From an uncultured Clostridia bacterium (GTDB lineage: Bacteria > Bacillota > Clostridia > Christensenellales > QALW01): 64,000 nucleotides of DNA. The notes beneath the pieces were generated by a model, which did not search any database, was not told where the DNA came from, and saw only the letters and a program-made list of their open reading frames with translations. This document shows, piece by piece, positions 14,981-26,500 of the stretch. The translations under genes and the position numbers were made by a program. The stretch spans positions 5,935 through 69,934 of the forward strand of contig CAKRZX010000010.1 of the NCBI GenBank assembly GCA_934434555.1, given 5' to 3'. Position 1 is the stretch's first letter, and each line of letters opens with the position of its first letter.

Positions 14981-16810
14981 GTGAGATATTCGACCATAAC
15001 AGAAATTGCAACATCAAGGGATATGATTGATGTGTTTAGGGGATATAACCACAATATTCGAATCGGTGAAAGTGAATTCTATGATATGAAGAACCTTACA
15101 TCGTCATATTACCCTGTTCTTTCGCCGAGAAATAAAAGAGGTATATATGAGTACCCTGCAAGTGAAACGGAGGTTATACACTCTCCCAACGGGCTTATAA
15201 GCAAAGACGCATTGTGCTATGTGGACGGAACGACGCTGTATATAAATAAATTACCCGTTGCGGGACTGACATTAACGGATACGCCGAAACAACTTATATC
15301 TATGGGCGCATATATCATCATAATGCCCGATAAAAAATACGTAAATACAAAGGACCTGTCAGATTGCGGGAGCATTGAGGCAGCATTCACGTCCTCGTCA
15401 ACGGTTACATACTCGATGTGTAAAGCTGACGGCAGCGATTACGGCAAGACGCCCATAATATCAAATACCGAACCTGAAAACCCCGAGAATACGGACCTGT
15501 GGATAGATACATCGTCAACACCGCATACATTAAAGCAGTATTCGGAAACAAGTGCCGTGTGGGTGCAGATTGCAACTACATATGTCAAGATATCCTGTGC
15601 GGGTATTGGAGCGGCATTCAAACAGTACGATGCCGTAAAGATATCGGGAATCGACAATACAATTACACAAATGAAAGACCTTGAAGGTCAGGTAAGCCCG
15701 CTATGGGAAGTGTATCACGACAAGGACAATGCGGCGGATGATTACATTGTAGTTATTGGGATACTTGATACATCAACAACACAAACAAGTGAAATTACGG
15801 TCGAGCGGAGAATGCCGAACCTTGACTTTATTATTGAATCAAATAACCGTTTGTGGGGGTGTAGGTACGGCTTAGATATAAACGGAAATGTCGTAAATGA
15901 AATCTATGCGTCCAAACTCGGCGATTTTAAGAACTGGAACTGCTTTATGGGACTGTCAACCGACAGTTATACTGCGTCCTGCGGTACTGACGGACAGTTT
16001 ACGGGTGCAATTACACACCTCGGCTATCCTCTTTTCTTCAAAGAGAATTGCTTGCACAAGGTGTACGGAAACTATCCTGCAAACTATCAGATACAGACTA
16101 CCGAATGTCGCGGCGTAATGAAAGGCGCGGGCAAAAGTCTTGCTATCGTAAATGAAGCATTGTTTTATAAATCAAGGACGGGCGTGTGCGTTTATGACGG
16201 GTCTCTGCCCGCGGAAATATCATCAGCCTTTGGAGAAATCAAATATACCGGGGTTGATACTGATATGTCGGATACTCTCCGTAATGGTGCTGTTGCGGGG
16301 GCGCATAACAACAAGTACTATATCTCAATGAAATCCGAAGCGGACGGAAAGTGGTATTTGTTTGTTTATGATACATCGGCGGGAATGTGGCACAAGGAAG
16401 ATAACACGCGAGTTGATACATTCTGTTCCTGTGACGGCGAACTCTATTACATAGACCGTGCAGAAGCCAAAATAAAGACGATATTAGGCTCGGGAACACA
16501 GGAAGCAGCAAAGATACAGTGGATGGCTGAAACGGGCGTTTTAGGCACGTCTATGCCTGATAAGAAGTATATATCACGGCTTAATATCCGAATGTCACTT
16601 GCAGTCGGCACGGCAGTATCGTTTTATGTGCAGTATGATTCGGAGGCAGAGTGGACAAAAATATCTGCCGTAACGGGTACAAGCCTCAGAAGTTTCACAC
16701 TGACGGTAAGACCGAAACGGTGCGACCATTTCAGGCTCCGCATTAAGGGCGAGGGTGAAGCAAAGATATATTCAATAGCAAAAACGGTTGAACAGGGGAG
16801 TGATATTTAA
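14981..16810 (+). CDS. Short-tail hub / stabilisation protein (beta-propeller type)
   Basis: 609 residues, GTG start with GGGAGGCGG upstream. The first 60 residues (DVFRGYNHNIRIGESEFYDMKNLTSSYYPVLSPRNKRG) show the ordered 'GYN...D..NLTS..YPVLSPR.KRG' pattern of podovirus tail hub proteins. Repeated beta-blade segments follow (NRLWGCRY, EIYASKLGDFKNWNCF, ITHLGYPLFFKENCLHKVYG, LFYKSRTGVCVYDG, GAVAGAHNNKYYIS) and a C-terminal jelly-roll-like domain. Analogous to P22 gp10-type proteins, it would plug and extend the portal after packaging. The insert around residues 165-200 looks like an extra domain. Confidence 0.75.
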   Translation: MRYSTITEIATSRDMIDVFRGYNHNIRIGESEFYDMKNLTSSYYPVLSPRNKRGIYEYPASETEVIHSPNGLISKDALCYVDGTTLYINKLPVAGLTLTDTPKQLISMGAYIIIMPDKKYVNTKDLSDCGSIEAAFTSSSTVTYSMCKADGSDYGKTPIISNTEPENPENTDLWIDTSSTPHTLKQYSETSAVWVQIATTYVKISCAGIGAAFKQYDAVKISGIDNTITQMKDLEGQVSPLWEVYHDKDNAADDYIVVIGILDTSTTQTSEITVERRMPNLDFIIESNNRLWGCRYGLDINGNVVNEIYASKLGDFKNWNCFMGLSTDSYTASCGTDGQFTGAITHLGYPLFFKENCLHKVYGNYPANYQIQTTECRGVMKGAGKSLAIVNEALFYKSRTGVCVYDGSLPAEISSAFGEIKYTGVDTDMSDTLRNGAVAGAHNNKYYISMKSEADGKWYLFVYDTSAGMWHKEDNTRVDTFCSCDGELYYIDRAEAKIKTILGSGTQEAAKIQWMAETGVLGTSMPDKKYISRLNIRMSLAVGTAVSFYVQYDSEAEWTKISAVTGTSLRSFTLTVRPKRCDHFRLRIKGEGEAKIYSIAKTVEQGSDI

Positions 16811-17538
16811 TGAGCGTTGAAATCAGATTGCCGAACATAACCGCGCCTACCGCAGACGGTCAAATGCAACAGATGAAGTCGTATATGTATCAACTTGTGC
16901 AACAGTTAAATTGGGCATTACATACCGCAGAAAGCGGAACAACGGAAAGCACGGGCGGCAGTAATGTTGTTGCGGCAAGCACAACTGCGGCAACGTCACA
17001 GGAAAATGCGCAGGATACATTTAATTCGATTAAATCGCTGATAATTAAATCTGCCGATATAGTGAATGCATATTACGACATTATGCAGGAGCGGTTCAGC
17101 GGAGAATATGTTGCTGAATCGGAGTTCGGAACATATAAGGAAGAAACGAATGCACTGATTACCAAAAACTCTGATTCCGTAAAAGCACTGTATGAGAATC
17201 TGCAAACTGTTACGGCGGAAGTCAACAGGATAATAGACACCAATGCGTGGACAAAATCGGGCTTGCTTGGGTATGAAGAAAACGGAGTTCCCATATACGG
17301 CTTTGAGGTAGGTCAGAAAACGGTTGTAGACGGCGTGGAAATATTTGATAAATTCTCGCGTTTTACCGCGGGAGGCATATATTTTTATTTGCCCGGTGCG
17401 AAAGACCCCATTGCTTGGTTGTCGGGAACAAAATTGTATATTACAAACGCCGAAATAACGGGCGAAATGAAAATAGCGGGATTTAAGATTGTAAAGGTAA
17501 ACGGGCTTGCATTTAAGTGGGTAGGGGGTATGTCTTAA
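16810..17538 (+). CDS. Tail-associated structural protein
   Basis: 242 residues, ATG overlapping the hub stop (TAATG). N-terminal helical part MQQMKSYMYQLVQQLNWALHTAES, a Thr/Ser/Ala linker, a coiled-coil centre and a beta-rich C terminus (GVPIYGFEVGQKTV...FTAGGIYFYLPG...YITNAEITGEMKIAGFKI). This kind of protein sits between hub and DUF859 proteins in related phages and is probably part of the tail knob or fibre network. No enzymatic motif. Overlaps the next gene by 1 bp. Confidence 0.65.
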   Translation: MSVEIRLPNITAPTADGQMQQMKSYMYQLVQQLNWALHTAESGTTESTGGSNVVAASTTAATSQENAQDTFNSIKSLIIKSADIVNAYYDIMQERFSGEYVAESEFGTYKEETNALITKNSDSVKALYENLQTVTAEVNRIIDTNAWTKSGLLGYEENGVPIYGFEVGQKTVVDGVEIFDKFSRFTAGGIYFYLPGAKDPIAWLSGTKLYITNAEITGEMKIAGFKIVKVNGLAFKWVGGMS

Positions 17539-19439
17539 TGTCTACAAGCGGCAGTTTCAATACATCTGCGTATGTGGGAAGTACAACGCAGAGATATCTG
17601 ACGTTCAGTTGGGAAAGAACATCGTATTCAATAGAGAATAACACAACGACAATCAGTTGGCAGTTAAAAGGTGCGGGCGGAAACAGTTATACGTATTTCA
17701 AGGCGGGGAATTTCTCGGTTGAGATTGACGGAACGGTTGTTTATTCTTCAACAACAAGGATAGAACTCTATAACGGAACACTGGTGGCAAGCGGAACATA
17801 TACGTTCAGACACAATAACAGCGGGAATCGCTCTTTCAGTGCATCGGCAAAGGCGGGCATATATAACAGTGCCGTAAACTGCACGGGGTCGGGAAGTTGG
17901 GACTTGGATTCGATAGCGCGAGCGTCTCAGCCGAGGCTGTCAAGCACGACTGCCAATTTCGGTACAACAATAACGATATACACGGATACGGCGTCATCTG
18001 TGTTCAAGCATAAGGCATATTACAGGCTGGCTTCGTCGGGATGGACACAAATTATAGACGAAGACCCCGCGGTCGGCTCGGGAGGGCAGTACTGGACAGG
18101 CTCTGCTTTATGGACGGTCCCTGTTGATTTAATGAATGCTGTTATATACAGTAAAAGTGCAACGGTTACGATACGGCTTGATACATATTCCGATATATCT
18201 TTTTCAAATAAAATCGGTGAAAAAACAACAACGCTTACCGCAACCGTTCCCGAAAACGACAGCACAAGACCCGCCGTATCCCTGTCGGCTTCGCCCGATA
18301 ACTCACTGATACCGACCTCGGTAAGAAGCGCATTTGACGGAATGTATATTCAGGGTGTGTCGAAAGTTTCAGCCACAGTTTCCGCCACAGGTAAATATAA
18401 CGCGGGCATTGCGTCTTATCTTACACAAATAGACGGGAACAGTTACAATTCTGCGGTTTTTACGTCTGACTTTTTAACGCTTTCAGGCAGCAAAAAGATA
18501 GTTTCCGCCGTAAAAGACACAAGAGGAATAACAAACTCGGACGATACGACCGTTAATGTTACGGAATATTCAAAGCCGAAAGTTATACCCGTTTCGTCTG
18601 CTGCCGAAGTTCTGTGTTACAGAAGTGATGAAAGCGGCAGCCCCACAAACAACAGTAACAGAGTGTGGGTAAAGGCAAAGAAAGACTTTTATACTTTGGA
18701 GAATAAAAACTCCTGCGTACTCCGATACAGATATAAACTCGGCACGGAAGAATGGGGAAATCAGCCGTGGACGGAACTCCAAACAACAAACAATGAATAT
18801 AATGCATTGCTTGATATCACATTGCCCGTGACAAACACATATATGGTTGAAATCGGGGTCACTGATACCATAGGAAAAACAAGCTCGCTGTACTTTGATA
18901 TTCCTACTGACGATGTGCCATTACATCTTGGTGCGGGCGGAAAAACAGTGGGTATAGGCAGATATGCGGATATAAGTAAGGAATATCACGTTGATATCGG
19001 GTGGGAGACCTCATTTGATGAAAATGTGAATGTAGAAAAAGACCTAAACGTAGAAGGCGCGGCACATTTAGGGGAGGTTTACATTTCGGGCGTAAAGGTA
19101 GATTATATTATAGAGCAAGGCACACAGGACGGGTGGACGTATCAAAAGTGGACAAACGGTACCGCAATTTGTTTTTGTAATGTTAATATGCCGATTTCAA
19201 ATAACGGTTGGGGCGGCGGTTGGTCTTATGCCGAGGGAAGCGCAAAAAACTATCCGTTTGCATTCATTGCACCGCCGCAGTGTTTTATATCAATGCACGA
19301 CTACACAAGTCTTGCTTTACCAGCAATAAGAGCGAGCGGGACTGCTACAAAAACGCCTGTTCCGGCATTTGCAAGACCGTCGACTTGGACGGAGGACAGC
19401 ATAAATATAAGTTTCTTTGCCATAGGCAAATGGAAATAA
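17538..19439 (+). CDS. DUF859-type phage minor structural protein
   Basis: 633 residues from ATG 17538, which overlaps the upstream stop. It is rich in Ser, Thr and beta-strands: MSTSGSFNTSAYVGSTTQRYLTFSW, repeated Ig-like blocks (NFSVEIDGTVVYSSTTRIELYNG; ATVSATGKYNAGIASYLTQIDG; YRYKLGTEEWGNQPWTELQTTNNEY), VPLHLGAGGKTVGIGRYAD, and a C-terminal WTYQKWTNGTAICFCNVNM domain. DUF859 proteins are streptococcal and clostridial phage tail or baseplate components likely to face the cell surface. It is a probable adhesion or appendage protein of this short-tailed phage. Confidence 0.8.
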   Translation: MSTSGSFNTSAYVGSTTQRYLTFSWERTSYSIENNTTTISWQLKGAGGNSYTYFKAGNFSVEIDGTVVYSSTTRIELYNGTLVASGTYTFRHNNSGNRSFSASAKAGIYNSAVNCTGSGSWDLDSIARASQPRLSSTTANFGTTITIYTDTASSVFKHKAYYRLASSGWTQIIDEDPAVGSGGQYWTGSALWTVPVDLMNAVIYSKSATVTIRLDTYSDISFSNKIGEKTTTLTATVPENDSTRPAVSLSASPDNSLIPTSVRSAFDGMYIQGVSKVSATVSATGKYNAGIASYLTQIDGNSYNSAVFTSDFLTLSGSKKIVSAVKDTRGITNSDDTTVNVTEYSKPKVIPVSSAAEVLCYRSDESGSPTNNSNRVWVKAKKDFYTLENKNSCVLRYRYKLGTEEWGNQPWTELQTTNNEYNALLDITLPVTNTYMVEIGVTDTIGKTSSLYFDIPTDDVPLHLGAGGKTVGIGRYADISKEYHVDIGWETSFDENVNVEKDLNVEGAAHLGEVYISGVKVDYIIEQGTQDGWTYQKWTNGTAICFCNVNMPISNNGWGGGWSYAEGSAKNYPFAFIAPPQCFISMHDYTSLALPAIRASGTATKTPVPAFARPSTWTEDSINISFFAIGKWK

Positions 19440-19457
19440 AAAAGGAGGATAAATCAA

Positions 19458-20591
19458 ATGGCATTCAGTTATAAAAGAAAAGACGCAAACGATTACGATA
19501 ACGTAAGACTTGCAAGAGAAAATTTGGACGCAAACAGCAATTATAAACAGTCTGACGCTGTAACGGCGGCAATAAAGGCGCGGGACGAACACGCCGCAAA
19601 CAAAATAGGGGATTGGACGGGCGGTACATATGGACAGGCTGTTAAAGACGCGCTTGACAAAATCAACAACCGGGAGAAATTCTCTTACGATATTAACGGT
19701 GATGCACTGTATCAGCAGTACAAGAATCAGTATATCAATCAGGGCAGACTTGCTATGGCGGACACTATCGGTCAGGCTTCGGCTATGACAGGCGGTTATG
19801 GAAATTCATATGCTGCCGCCGTAGGCAATCAGGCATATCAGGGGTACTTGCAGAAATTAAATGACGTTGTGCCGGAACTGTATCAAATGGCATTGAACAG
19901 GTACAATCAGGAGGGACAAGACCTTAAAGATAATCTGACTATCAATCAAAACCTGTATAACACGGAATACGGAGAGTATAGGGACAGGGTTTCCGATTGG
20001 AACGCAGAACAGAGCCGACTTGATTCAAATGCATACAACGAAGCGAATCTTGATTATTCAAAGTTTACGGATAACCGTGATTATCTTGCAAAGTTATATT
20101 CTACGGCTCTTGATTGGGCTACAAACGACGCTAATACGGATTATAACAACAGATTCAACGAATATCAGCAGAAAGTATCGGATGACCAGTGGAACAAGTC
20201 GTACAATCTGTCAAAGGCGCAGGCAAATCAGTCTGCTGCCATTGCCGCATTGCAGGATGAACTTAAACAGGATAACTACTATAAGGCGATAGCAAACATT
20301 GATGAAGTGCCGACAGAAAAATTCAAGGCGCGCAGAGTAAAGAGAGACGGTGAGTGGTGTTGGATTGTCGGAAAGAAAAAATATAGCAATTATACAGATG
20401 CATTAGATGCCGAAAAGTATATGTATAACGGCAAAGCCTATGATACATATGAGGATGCGGTAAGTGCATATTTAGATACTTATGATTTGTCAGAAGCACA
20501 AATAAACGATATCTTCGATAGATTGGACAAGAAAAACGGCACAAAAAGCAGTGTTGTAAAAGGCGTTATTGATTTTTTTAGAAAGGAATGA
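19458..20591 (+). CDS. Putative internal/ejection protein
   Basis: 377 residues, ATG with AAGGAGGATAAATCAA upstream. N-terminal region MAFSYKRKDANDYDNV, then GQASAMTGGYGNSYAAAVGNQAYQGYLQKLNDVVPELYQMAL (written here in known family pieces), a long Asn/Tyr/Gln-rich coiled helical body and a C-terminal repeat-like KYMYNGKAYDTYEDAVSAYL. It precedes the giant polyvalent protein by 6 bp. In podoviruses such helical Gln/Asn-rich proteins are packaged and ejected with the genome. The role is inferred from position and composition, not demonstrated. Confidence 0.55.
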   Translation: MAFSYKRKDANDYDNVRLARENLDANSNYKQSDAVTAAIKARDEHAANKIGDWTGGTYGQAVKDALDKINNREKFSYDINGDALYQQYKNQYINQGRLAMADTIGQASAMTGGYGNSYAAAVGNQAYQGYLQKLNDVVPELYQMALNRYNQEGQDLKDNLTINQNLYNTEYGEYRDRVSDWNAEQSRLDSNAYNEANLDYSKFTDNRDYLAKLYSTALDWATNDANTDYNNRFNEYQQKVSDDQWNKSYNLSKAQANQSAAIAALQDELKQDNYYKAIANIDEVPTEKFKARRVKRDGEWCWIVGKKKYSNYTDALDAEKYMYNGKAYDTYEDAVSAYLDTYDLSEAQINDIFDRLDKKNGTKSSVVKGVIDFFRKE

Positions 20592-20597
20592 AGATAA

Positions 20598-23500
20598 ATG
20601 GGAAAGGCGTCAGACGTTTTACGTAAGAGAAGAGCACACGGCAGTTCATATTATGCAATAGAGAATGATACAGCCCAAAGCACAAAGTCTGCTTCGGAGA
20701 TTCTTAATGAAAGGAGAATCAAAAAGTACAGAACCGAACTTAATGCACTCAATATGCAGCCGTTGTATGATTACAAGGATTTCGGGCTTTCGGAAGAAAA
20801 TAAAAAATCGTATAATGCGAGGATATCCGAGTACAAAACCGCATTGAACAATCTGAAAAAGTATGATAAATCTATCACGAACGATGATTATAACGGATAC
20901 ATAAAATCCCTCGATGCATTATCGCAGAAGTTTGACGTTCTGTCTGCCTTTGACTCTGAGGACGAACTTAACAAGGCGATTGAATATCAGAAAGACAGGG
21001 AAGCAAAACTTTCGTTCGACCTCGAAAAAGGAAAAAGCGAACTTGATAACCTTAAAGATATTCAAGAGAAAATAAGAACTGCATACAAGGGAAAGTCAAA
21101 ACTTAACTATCAGGACTATGTCAACGGTTATGTTCGTGCGGGTTACGGCAAGGAAAAAGCAGAGGAACTTGCAAAAGAAGCGGTGAACAGCAATCTCACA
21201 AACGACGCAGTTTTAGATTCTCAAATTGCGGAATATCTTGACGGGACAGGCTATAAAACCTCGGAGGAATTTAATAATGCGGTAGCCGAAAAAGAGCAGT
21301 TCTATAATCAGGCAAAGTTGCTTCAAAATAACGAAGCACTTACAAATGATGCGCTTAGTGCTTCCGACTTTGCGGAATATGCGCAAAAGGGTAAGGAACT
21401 TGTGCCAAAAAATGATTGGTGGTATGAATGGGATAAAAACATCAATGTTGTTGAAGCGAATAGAAGAAAAGTAAGCAATGAATTGGGCTTGTACGAAAAA
21501 GTTGGCGTTATTTCGAAAGAGACAGCCACAACACCACAAAAACAGGTAGGTATAGGACGAAAAGATAAGGTTAACGCAATCCTGATGATGAACGACGAAG
21601 AGGTTCAAATATACGACTACTATTTGGGCAAATACGGGAAGAAATCGGCAGAAGAATACTACAAAACTATTGAGCCTACTCTTAATGCAAGAGCGGCAGG
21701 CATAATATTTGATGAAACATATAATGGAAAAATGGGAACGGAAATGCTCCACGGAGTTATTGCAGGCTTTGAGAATTTCGGTACAGGAATTAAAAATCTT
21801 CCCAACGCAGTAGGACTTAAAGATGATGATTATATCACGCCTACGGTGAATCAGATGGTATCGGGCAGTATCCGGGAAGACCTTGCAGACAAAGGTCCTG
21901 AAATATTAGGCAGTTCTTTGGGGCAGATAGGATATGACACAATTACCACGATATCTAATATGATTCCCAGTATAGTTGCTTCATACGCGACAGCGGGTGC
22001 TGCTTCTGCACTTGGCGTATCGGCTGCCGCGGCACAGACAGCGGGTAATATTGCCGGTAACGTTCTGCTTGGTGCTTCGGCGGCGGGAAATGAATATGCG
22101 GAAATGCTTAATTCGGGAATGAATAAAGAGCAGGCGAGAGCACTCAGTATTGTTCAGGGTACTTGGGAGGGTGCGTCTGAATACTATCTTGGTGCAATCG
22201 AGGGGCTTGGCGCAAACAAAATAGGCAAAATAATAGGCGGTACAAAGTTTGCAAATATTTTGGGAAAGGCGGGAAACGGTACAGTAAAAGCCATTCTTGA
22301 CTTTTTTGGAGACGCAGCAACCGAGGGTATGGAAGAGGTCATACAGGATATCGGTTCAAGTGTTATCAACGGTGTTATGACCGATAAGTGGGAATTCTCA
22401 TCAGCCGAAGAGGAAGTGTACAATTTCGTTCTCGGTGCATTGACCGCAGGAGTTATGAACGGCGGAACAGCCCTTTTCCGCGGCTCTGTGAATGCGGTAG
22501 GCAACATAGGGGATAACGTTACGTACGGCAAAATGTACAAAGGTGATGTTAATGCGCAAAACCTACTTGTCGAAGAGGGGCTTGCGTCCGATGACGGCAC
22601 AAAGAGCAAAAAACTTGCTGAGAAATACAAAAGCAGATTAAATAACGGTAAAGAACTCACGGGAAATCAGTTGCGTAAACTTATCAACGCAAATGAGCAG
22701 GCGATTATTGCCGAAGATGTGACAAGCATTAAGTCGAATGTCTCGGAATATCTCTCGGAACTCGGAGAGACGGGGAACATTGATGAAATTTCTTCCGCTG
22801 TTGCAGATATGCTTGTGGGCAAAGAGATATCTCCTTATCAGGAAAAAGTGCTTGAAACAAGTAAGTATGCCAGTCGTATAATAAACGAACTCAATCCCGA
22901 AAACATTAAGAGCGGGGAGTATTCTACTTATCTCCCAAAGAAACTTGATACAAACAGAATAAATCCCGATGTTTACGGGCTTGCGGCAGAGGTAAGCAAG
23001 AATGTATCCGCAAACGAAAGTAATAGTGCAAATGCGGGTTATTCCTTGCCGGCAGTAGGCAAAACGGTTGCGCCCAAAACAAACCTCATCGGTGCTGCCG
23101 ATATCAATGTCGAAAACCGGATTTCAGAGGATGGCAAAACGAAGTCTGTATCCACGGGAAAGGAAATCACCGTCAATAAGGAAGATGCTTTTGCTTCTGC
23201 GAAAAACGGGGAAGTATACCTCAATACAGACCAAGGCACCGTAAAATTAAGCGATATTGAATTCGGTACAAAGAACGAGGCATTGCTTTATGAGGCATTT
23301 TCCGATTTGAATCCGACCATAGCCAATTCGGCTATCAAGCAGTATGACGGCAAAACGCCTATAATGACTTATATCAACGGTATGCTTCAAGGCATCAATC
23401 TGTATGGAAAGTATAATTTCAAAGGCGTTGGCATTGATATATCTGCCGATTCATTCTTTGCGGAACTTTCACAGGCAGACCAAAAGCTTGCGTTGGGTCT

Positions 23501-26500
23501 TGGCAGAGAACAGGCAAACATTGAAGCAAAAAAGAATGCAGAGAAAATCAAAACAAAAGCCAAAGGTGTTACTGAAAAAGTAAAGAACAGCGGCAAAGGT
23601 ACTGTACGTTTTGAAAAAGGAGTAAAGGCGAAGAACAAGATGCAAGCAAAGGGTGTTGCTCTCGCAAAACATTTGGCTTCTGCATTGGGAATTGAAATTG
23701 TTTTCTTCGATTCAAAACAGGATGCTTCACATGAGAATCACAACGGATGGTATGACCCGAAAGATAACAGTATCCACCTTGACATCAATGCCGGGGATAA
23801 TTATCAGGGAACGATTGTATATACACTCGCTCACGAACTTACCCATTTTATAGAGAAATGGTCACCGGAGAAGTATAAGACTTTTTCCGATTTCCTTATA
23901 GAACAGTACGCTGATAACGGTGTTTCGGTTGAGGACTTGCTTGCAAAACAGATGGCAAAACTGAATACGCAGGATGCAGACTATGCTATGAAAGAACTTG
24001 TGGCAGATGCTTGCCAAACTATGCTTCTTGACAGTAAAGCGGTTGAGAAGTTAGCGGCACTCCGTCAGCAGGATGCTACTCTTTGGGAAAAGATTAAAGA
24101 GTTTATAAGCAACCTTCTTGCAGACATTAAAGAACTGTACAATGGAATCACGCCTGATTCTGAGGAAGCAAAAGCACTTCGGGAATTGCAGAGCGGTGTG
24201 GAACAGATTCATGCTTTGTTTGAAGATGCGGCAGTTGATGCGGCGAAGGCATATGCACAGGGTGACAGTTCAGAAGTAAGATATTCTACGAGAAAGTCGT
24301 TTGCTGAACAAGTGAATGACGTAATAAACGGAATACATAATCCCCGGTATGACCTGTATATTTCACACACACCTCAATATCTGATTGAATTAAATTTTTC
24401 GGATGAGGCTCTTTTGATGAGAAGTGGTAAGTTACGTGAAATCTTAAACAAACATTCTGAAATGAATGTTGAATTGATAAAAAAGATTCCCGAGGCATTA
24501 AAGGACCCGTTGTTGGTGCTTAAATCCAAAACAAATCCAAGCGAGAGCGTCGTTGTAATTACGGATATTACCACATCAAAAGGCGATATGATAATTCCTG
24601 TATGGGTTAATCAGGAAGCAAACTACATAGACATTGACTTCAAAGAAAAATATACAAAGGCGAACTTTGTGGCAAGTTCTTACGGAAGAAATGTTAAAGG
24701 CTTGATAGAATACGCATTAGAAAATGGAGGAGTACTGTACCAAAATAAGGATACAAAAAGAGTTAGAAGTTTGCTAACAAGAAATGGACTGCAATTGTCC
24801 ACACCATTAACAATTTCTAACTCCGATATTAGTATACGTCAAAACACCGAAAAAAGTCAAGGAAAAAATTCGGATTTTGAAAAAAATTTTTCAGATACGA
24901 AAACAGACGGTGCGGATGTAAGGTATTCATTCAGAAATACTGAAACAGGTATGGCTAATAACTTCCTGATTCGTTATAATAAAGAAATGTCATCTCTCAT
25001 TGAAAAAACGGGGAACGTCATCGTTGACAGTTATGATAAACTTGTCGAACAGGTGAACAGGGCATTTGATAAACCGAAAGAAAAGGCAACGCTGTATTTC
25101 GGAATTCTGGACAAAGATATTCTTTCCGATATCAATGACAAGATACCCAATTTGCCGAGAGAGATGAGCGGTTCAATATTCAAAAAAGGACGGCAGTATT
25201 CGGTTGCAGCAACATTGGACAGCATCAGACATCTTATTGATGACAAAAAGGGCATGACAAAGGAAGATGTTATTGATTATCTTGACAGATTTGCAGATGC
25301 AATTGTGGATAATGACAGTGTTTCTTTTGCAAGTTATAACAGAGGAAACTTGAAAATTGATGGGTTACTTTTTAAGAAGGCGTTCCCCGATGGCACTATT
25401 CTGACTTTTGACCTTGTATCAAACGGTAAAAAAGTTATCGGTTTGCAGACCATATATATGGATAAAGCAGGGTATAAAAAAAGAAAGTTTGCCAAGCCAT
25501 TGATGATGCAAAATGCCCCGACCAAAACGTCCGAAACGCATGGTGGTCAAACTTTCAACCCGAATGATAGCACGGTGCCCGAAAAAAGTCAAGGAATTTT
25601 TTCTGACCGCACCACGGGCGGGAATGTCAAATTCTCTGTGCGAAGCATTGACTCGGAAGGCAAAAATCTCTCTGAGGGTCAGCAAGAATACTTCAAGGAC
25701 TCAAAAGTCAGAGACGAGAACGGGAATCTGCTTGTCGTTTACCACGGAACTGATGCTGACTTCAATGTATTTGATTTTGGCAAAGCGGGTAAAAACGGCA
25801 GAGCGGAAGGCTACGGTTTCTATTTCAGCGATGATAAAGAAATAACGGGCAAATACGGTGACCGTCAAAAGGAAGTATATTTGGACATTAAAAAGCCGAT
25901 GTACTCGGATAAAAAGACGCTCACCAAAAGCGAACTTAAAAAGTTTGTAAATTCCCTTATTGACTATGCGGCAGAAGAGTACGGTGAGGATTGGAAGGAT
26001 TCGTTCATTTCAAACTACATCAATACGTACGATAGCGGCGTGACGAGGACTTCCTGTGTTCGAGATTTCGTAAATGAAATTTGGGGATACAGTGAAAACG
26101 ACCAAGAACTGATATACGAGATTGCAAACGGAAGCGGAATGAATTACGGCACGGATACAATGAAACCGTTTTATGACGTTTTGTTTGATTCTGTCGGAGT
26201 TGACGGCAGCATTGCGACTTGGGAACATGAAAACGGAACATCAAAAGTGTATGTTACGTTTAGGTCGGAACAATCAAAGAACACCGACAACCTCAATCCT
26301 ACAAATAACGCTGATATCAGGTATTCATTGCGTGAAGGTGCAAAAGAAGATGTAGAAAAAGCCCTGAAAGAAAAGGACTATACCGAGGATGTATGTTTAA
26401 CCGAGAGCAGTCCGAGTATTATTGCAAGCCAAAATGGCGTTAGAAATCTGCCTATGCTGATGAAAGCATCACACATCAGAGAGAATGTTTTTACAAAAGA